This document shows positions 7,008 to 9,204 of a stretch of 9,204 nt of DNA, piece by piece (positions within the stretch are counted from its first letter, which is position 1; each line of letters begins with the position of its first letter). The DNA lies in contig CAJMLO010000045.1 of NCBI GenBank assembly GCA_905214245.1, positions 1 through 9,204 of the forward strand, written 5' to 3'. This DNA is from an uncultured bacterium (GTDB lineage Bacteria; Bacillota; Clostridia; TANB77; CAG-508). The notes under the pieces are model-generated. The model had not been told where the DNA came from and did no database searches. It was given only the letters and a program-made list of their open reading frames with translations. The position numbers were made by a program, and so were the translations under genes.

Positions 7008-7957
7008 TATTTTTCTCCCTCCTTTTTAGTATCAATCAATTTAATAAATGCATCTTCCAAAGTAGTCTCTGTCTTTTTTAGTTCAAAAATTGTAATATCT
7101 TGTTTTGGTAAAACATCAAATAGTTTCTTTCTTAAATCCGTATCTGCTTTTGAAATAATAGTATATTGTTTTGTTCCATCTTCATTATCCTTTACCATTT
7201 CAACGGATTCAATTTCAGGAATTAATTCTTTTAGCTTCTTCATGTTCTCATTTTTATCTTCTACTGTAACAGAAATACCGTTATTTTCTTTTGTCATTTT
7301 TTCCAAGTTCTCTGGTGTGTCAACCGCAACAATTTTGCCCTTATTTATAATAACAACTCTTTCACAAATTTGGCTTACTTCTGGCAAAATATGTGTACTT
7401 AAAATAACAGTATGCTTCTTTCCAAGCTCTTTTATTAAATTTCTAATCTCTGTTATTTGTTTTGGATCAAGGCCAACTGTTGGCTCATCAAGAATAATAA
7501 CATCCGGATCTCCTACTAAAGCTCCTGCCATACTTACTCTTTGCTTATATCCTCTTGATAAATTTTTTATAAGCTTTTTTTGAACACTTTCAAGACCAGT
7601 CTCTTTTATTACTTTTTCAACCTGTTCTTTTTTGTCCTGTCTTTTAACAAATTTAAGTTCTGCCATATATGTTACAAACTCTTTTACTGTTAAATCATAA
7701 TAAAGAGGTACATTTTCAGGCATATACCCTATTTGTTTTTTTGCTTTTTTAGGCTTCTTGGAAATATCATTTCCATTAATAATAATTTGGCCATCTGTTG
7801 GTTCAATAAAACCAGTTATCATATTCATTGTTGTGCTTTTACCTGCACCATTAGGTCCTAAAAATCCTACTACTTCTCCGTCTTTAACATCAAAGCTAAT
7901 GTTATCAACTGCAGTAAAACTTCCGTACTTTTTTGTGACGTTCTTAACCTCAATCAC
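7007..7957 (-). CDS. ABC transporter ATP-binding protein, GldA-like
   Basis: Nucleotide-binding subunit that powers the adjacent permease. All catalytic motifs are present: Walker A GPNGAGKST (34-42), Q-loop region IGYMPEN (77-82) with Glu in place of the usual Gln as is frequent in this subgroup, signature LSRGYKQR (133-140), Walker B VIILDEPT (153-160) with catalytic Glu158, D-loop GLDP (162-165) and switch His189 in LSTHIL. A C-terminal extension (about 225-316) ends with TTLEDAFIKLI, typical of ATPases serving ABC-2 export-type permeases. Start is GTG 7957-7955, with GGAGG seven bases upstream. The stop overlaps the permease start by one base. A promoter at 8007-8035 lies about 40 nt upstream, making this the first gene of the three-gene unit. 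Confidence 0.96.
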   Translation of the reverse strand: MIEVKNVTKKYGSFTAVDNISFDVKDGEVVGFLGPNGAGKSTTMNMITGFIEPTDGQIIINGNDISKKPKKAKKQIGYMPENVPLYYDLTVKEFVTYMAELKFVKRQDKKEQVEKVIKETGLESVQKKLIKNLSRGYKQRVSMAGALVGDPDVIILDEPTVGLDPKQITEIRNLIKELGKKHTVILSTHILPEVSQICERVVIINKGKIVAVDTPENLEKMTKENNGISVTVEDKNENMKKLKELIPEIESVEMVKDNEDGTKQYTIISKADTDLRKKLFDVLPKQDITIFELKKTETTLEDAFIKLIDTKKEGEK

Positions 7958-8006
7958 TGTTATTCCTCCAATCTCTTATATCCGTATGTTAAACAATACT
8001 TTTTAC

Positions 8007-8035
8007 ATACTATCATTTTTTATTTTTTCTTTCAA
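8007..8035 (-). promoter_or_regulatory. Sigma-A promoter of the ATPase/permease/GldG unit
   Basis: TTGAAA (8035-8030), 17-nt spacer, TAGTAT (8012-8007), with TGA before the -10 forming an extended -10. Predicted start near 8000 gives a leader of about 43 nt before GTG 7957. It lies in the 127-nt gap after the PF06541-type gene. No clear terminator is seen in that gap, so read-through from the upstream gene is also possible. Confidence 0.65.
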
Positions 8036-8084
8036 TACCTTTTTTCAAAGTTCATACAGAATTCACATTTCATTCAAATTATTG

Positions 8085-8780
8085 CTATTTTTCTATCAAA
8101 TTTCGAACCCAAAGTTCGTTTCCATCTTTGTCTTTTACCCTTAAATTAGGAAAATTCTTTAGCATTCTCTCATTTGTAAAATAGTTGTTTTCAATTTTAG
8201 ATACAATATCTTTTCCACTTCTTTCAATTTTACCCACAACTCTATTTTCATATGTTTGAATTCCCCATACAGTAAATAAGCAATCAATTATAAGAAAAAC
8301 AAGCACACAATTATCAAAAATCAACTTTATCTTTATTGGAATTTTATTTATATACTTATCCAAAATCGGCATAACAAATTTAATCAAAATTACTGATAAA
8401 ATTCCCCAATATATAGAAAATTGTAAACAAATTCTACCATTAAGATGTATATTTGTATATGTATAATCCCAAAATCTAATTCCATAAATTGCTTCAAGTC
8501 CGAAACTTAAAGTATATTCTACAATGGAGCCTCCAATAAATCCTAAAGCAAATAACTCAAATATATTTCTGTCTTTGTACCTTTCAAGTAATACTATCAA
8601 AACTACAGCACTTACACCGTAAACAGGGCAAAATGGTCCCCATATCAATCCTTTTCTGCTCTCAAGCACTCCAGTTGTAATATAACAATACAAAGTTTCT
8701 ATAATTAGTCCTGCTATGCTAAAAATAAGAAAATACCAAAATAATCTATGAAATTCAATTTTTACTTTTTCTTTGCTCAT
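8085..8780 (-). CDS. PF06541-type multi-pass membrane protein ('putative ABC transporter permease')
   Basis: Family often named putative ABC transporter permease or type IV, but without a demonstrated substrate. The 231-residue protein has about five helices: near 12-35, 50-66, 73-96, 118-138 and 155-174. Family-like motifs are SRKGLIWGPFCPVYGVSA (41-58), IVEYTLSFGLEAIYGIRFWD (86-105) and LNGRICLQFSIYWG (113-126). A soluble C-terminal tail follows (about 178-231), containing MLKNFPNLRVKDKDGNELWV. ATG 8780-8778 is preceded only by a weak GAGAGAT element. The gene is divergent from the tRNA and 127 nt upstream of the ATPase gene in the same direction. Proximity to an ABC unit does not by itself show that it works with that unit; it has a separate promoter and the ABC unit already has its own permease. 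Confidence 0.85.
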   Translation of the reverse strand: MSKEKVKIEFHRLFWYFLIFSIAGLIIETLYCYITTGVLESRKGLIWGPFCPVYGVSAVVLIVLLERYKDRNIFELFALGFIGGSIVEYTLSFGLEAIYGIRFWDYTYTNIHLNGRICLQFSIYWGILSVILIKFVMPILDKYINKIPIKIKLIFDNCVLVFLIIDCLFTVWGIQTYENRVVGKIERSGKDIVSKIENNYFTNERMLKNFPNLRVKDKDGNELWVRNLIEK

Positions 8781-8837
8781 ATAATTCTATCTCTCAATAA
8801 TATATTTGAGTCCTTTCCTTTTCTTAATTTTAAGCTC

Positions 8838-8866
8838 ATTATATATTATTTTTTAAAATTTTTCTA
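8838..8866 (-). promoter_or_regulatory. Probable promoter of the PF06541-type gene
   Basis: Perfect -10 TATAAT (8843-8838) with a 17-nt spacer to a weak -35 TAGAAA (8866-8861). Predicted start near 8831, leader about 50 nt. A second, weaker possibility is TTGTCA (8891-8886) with TATAGA (8868-8863), whose -35 would overlap the -35 of the divergent tRNA promoter. Confidence 0.5.
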
Positions 8867-8884
8867 TATGTTTTTCAATTTTGC

Positions 8885-8913
8885 TTGACAAAGAAAAAAA
8901 ATAGTGTTATTAT
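8885..8913 (+). promoter_or_regulatory. Consensus promoter of the tRNA-Arg gene
   Basis: Perfect -35 TTGACA (8885-8890), 17-nt spacer and TATTAT (8908-8913), with TGT before the -10 (extended -10). Predicted start near 8920, about seven bases before the mature tRNA end, as is common for monocistronic tRNA genes. Confidence 0.85.
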
Positions 8914-8926
8914 ATATTTTGTTCAT

Positions 8927-9003
<77 letters not shown>

Positions 9004-9008
9004 AGAAT

Positions 9009-9056
9009 TAAGAAAAACACAAGATATTGAAATATCAATAACTTGTGTTTTTCTTA
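9009..9056 (+). terminator. Long hairpin terminator of the tRNA-Arg gene
   Basis: Arms 9009-9023 and 9042-9056 are perfect 15-bp complements. After one A/A mismatch the stem continues for six more base pairs (TATTGA with TCAATA) closing on AATA. The G/C-containing core CACAAG/CTTGTG is followed by TTTTTCTTATTGT, serving as U-tract. It lies five bases after the CCA end. Confidence 0.8.
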
Positions 9057-9086
9057 TTGTGTGTTATAAAATCTATAATTAATCAC

Positions 9087-9122
9087 AAAAAATCCCTAGA
9101 ATTGCACTCTAGGGATTTTTTT
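9087..9122. terminator. Second, symmetrical intrinsic terminator
   Basis: Perfect 14-bp stem (AAAAAATCCCTAGA with TCTAGGGATTTTTT) and 7-nt loop ATTGCAC. It has a T-run at the 3' side on both strands and so works in either direction: as a back-up for the tRNA transcript, or as the end of a minus-strand transcript from the promoter at 9175-9203. Confidence 0.85.
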
Positions 9123-9168
9123 AGTGTTCATTATACAAATGAAATCATCAAATTATTGCTTATAAGCT
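9087..9168 (-). ncRNA. Candidate small RNA of about 80 nt, no family recognised
   Basis: A near-consensus minus-strand promoter (9175-9203) would start a transcript near 9168, and the symmetrical terminator at 9087-9122 would end it near 9087. The interval holds no open frame with a ribosome binding site. The predicted RNA would have a short self-complementary 5' end (GCTTATAAGC), an A/U-rich single-stranded middle and the terminator stem. It is inferred only from the promoter-terminator pair. It could instead be the attenuated leader or remnant of a lost gene. Confidence 0.3.
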
Positions 9169-9174
9169 ATATTA

Positions 9175-9203
9175 ATTATAATATAAAAATATATCATAGT
9201 CAA
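9175..9203 (-). promoter_or_regulatory. Near-consensus promoter at the right edge, directed leftwards
   Basis: TTGACT (9203-9198), 17-nt spacer, perfect TATAAT (9180-9175): 11 of 12 consensus positions at optimal spacing. No protein gene follows before the terminator about 55-90 nt downstream, so its product would be a short RNA. Confidence 0.55.
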
Positions 9204-9204
9204 T

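Noticed and set aside
7958..8084. Possible terminator after the PF06541-type gene
   Set aside because: Only short AT-rich partial repeats around GAATTC were found, with no stable stem followed by a T-run.
9090..9134. Short minus-strand reading frame MNTKKIPRVQF in the right-edge transcript
   Set aside because: There is no Shine-Dalgarno upstream, and the codons run into the terminator stem, so it looks like chance.

Overview
The window is strongly AT-rich and is read with the standard code. All complete protein genes sit on the minus strand. The A-rich Shine-Dalgarno leaders, frequent GTG/TTG starts, canonical sigma-A promoters and intrinsic terminators point to a low-GC Bacillota, most likely a member of the Clostridia, although no single gene fixes the genus. 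No phage, IS, CRISPR or defence gene was seen. This is chromosomal housekeeping sequence, mostly cell-envelope and membrane functions.

From right to left along minus-strand transcription: at the right edge a strong minus-strand promoter points at an intrinsic terminator about 80 nt away with no gene between, which is a candidate small RNA. A plus-strand tRNA-Arg(UCU) follows, with its own consensus promoter and a long hairpin terminator. Divergent from it is a PF06541-type membrane protein (8085-8780). Next is a tightly packed three-gene transport unit behind its own promoter: ABC ATPase (7007-7957), ABC-2 permease (6324-7007) and a GldG-like auxiliary protein (4793-6310). The first two genes overlap by one base and the third follows after 13 nt. 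An intercistronic hairpin with a U-tract (4745-4779) separates this unit from a second one: a YkvI-like transporter (3700-4824), a DUF5711 single-pass protein (2456-3667) and a CvpA-family membrane protein (1796-2440), ended by an intrinsic terminator. A monocistronic LytR-CpsA-Psr (LCP) gene with an extended -10 promoter comes next, and its terminator is shared with a convergent plus-strand gene of which only the C-terminal 75 codons are present.

The LCP protein would attach anionic or capsular glycopolymers to peptidoglycan. The ATPase, permease and GldG-like protein look like one membrane complex (GldAFG-like) whose substrate is unknown outside gliding Bacteroidota. The YkvI-like, DUF5711 and CvpA-like proteins are poorly characterised membrane proteins that are probably co-expressed.

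Three points deserve most attention: an LCP active site that appears to lack two normally conserved residues, an unresolved translation start of the YkvI-like gene where a hairpin masks the best ribosome binding site and the matching ATG is out of frame, and the right-edge small-RNA candidate. No clearly novel multi-gene system was found.
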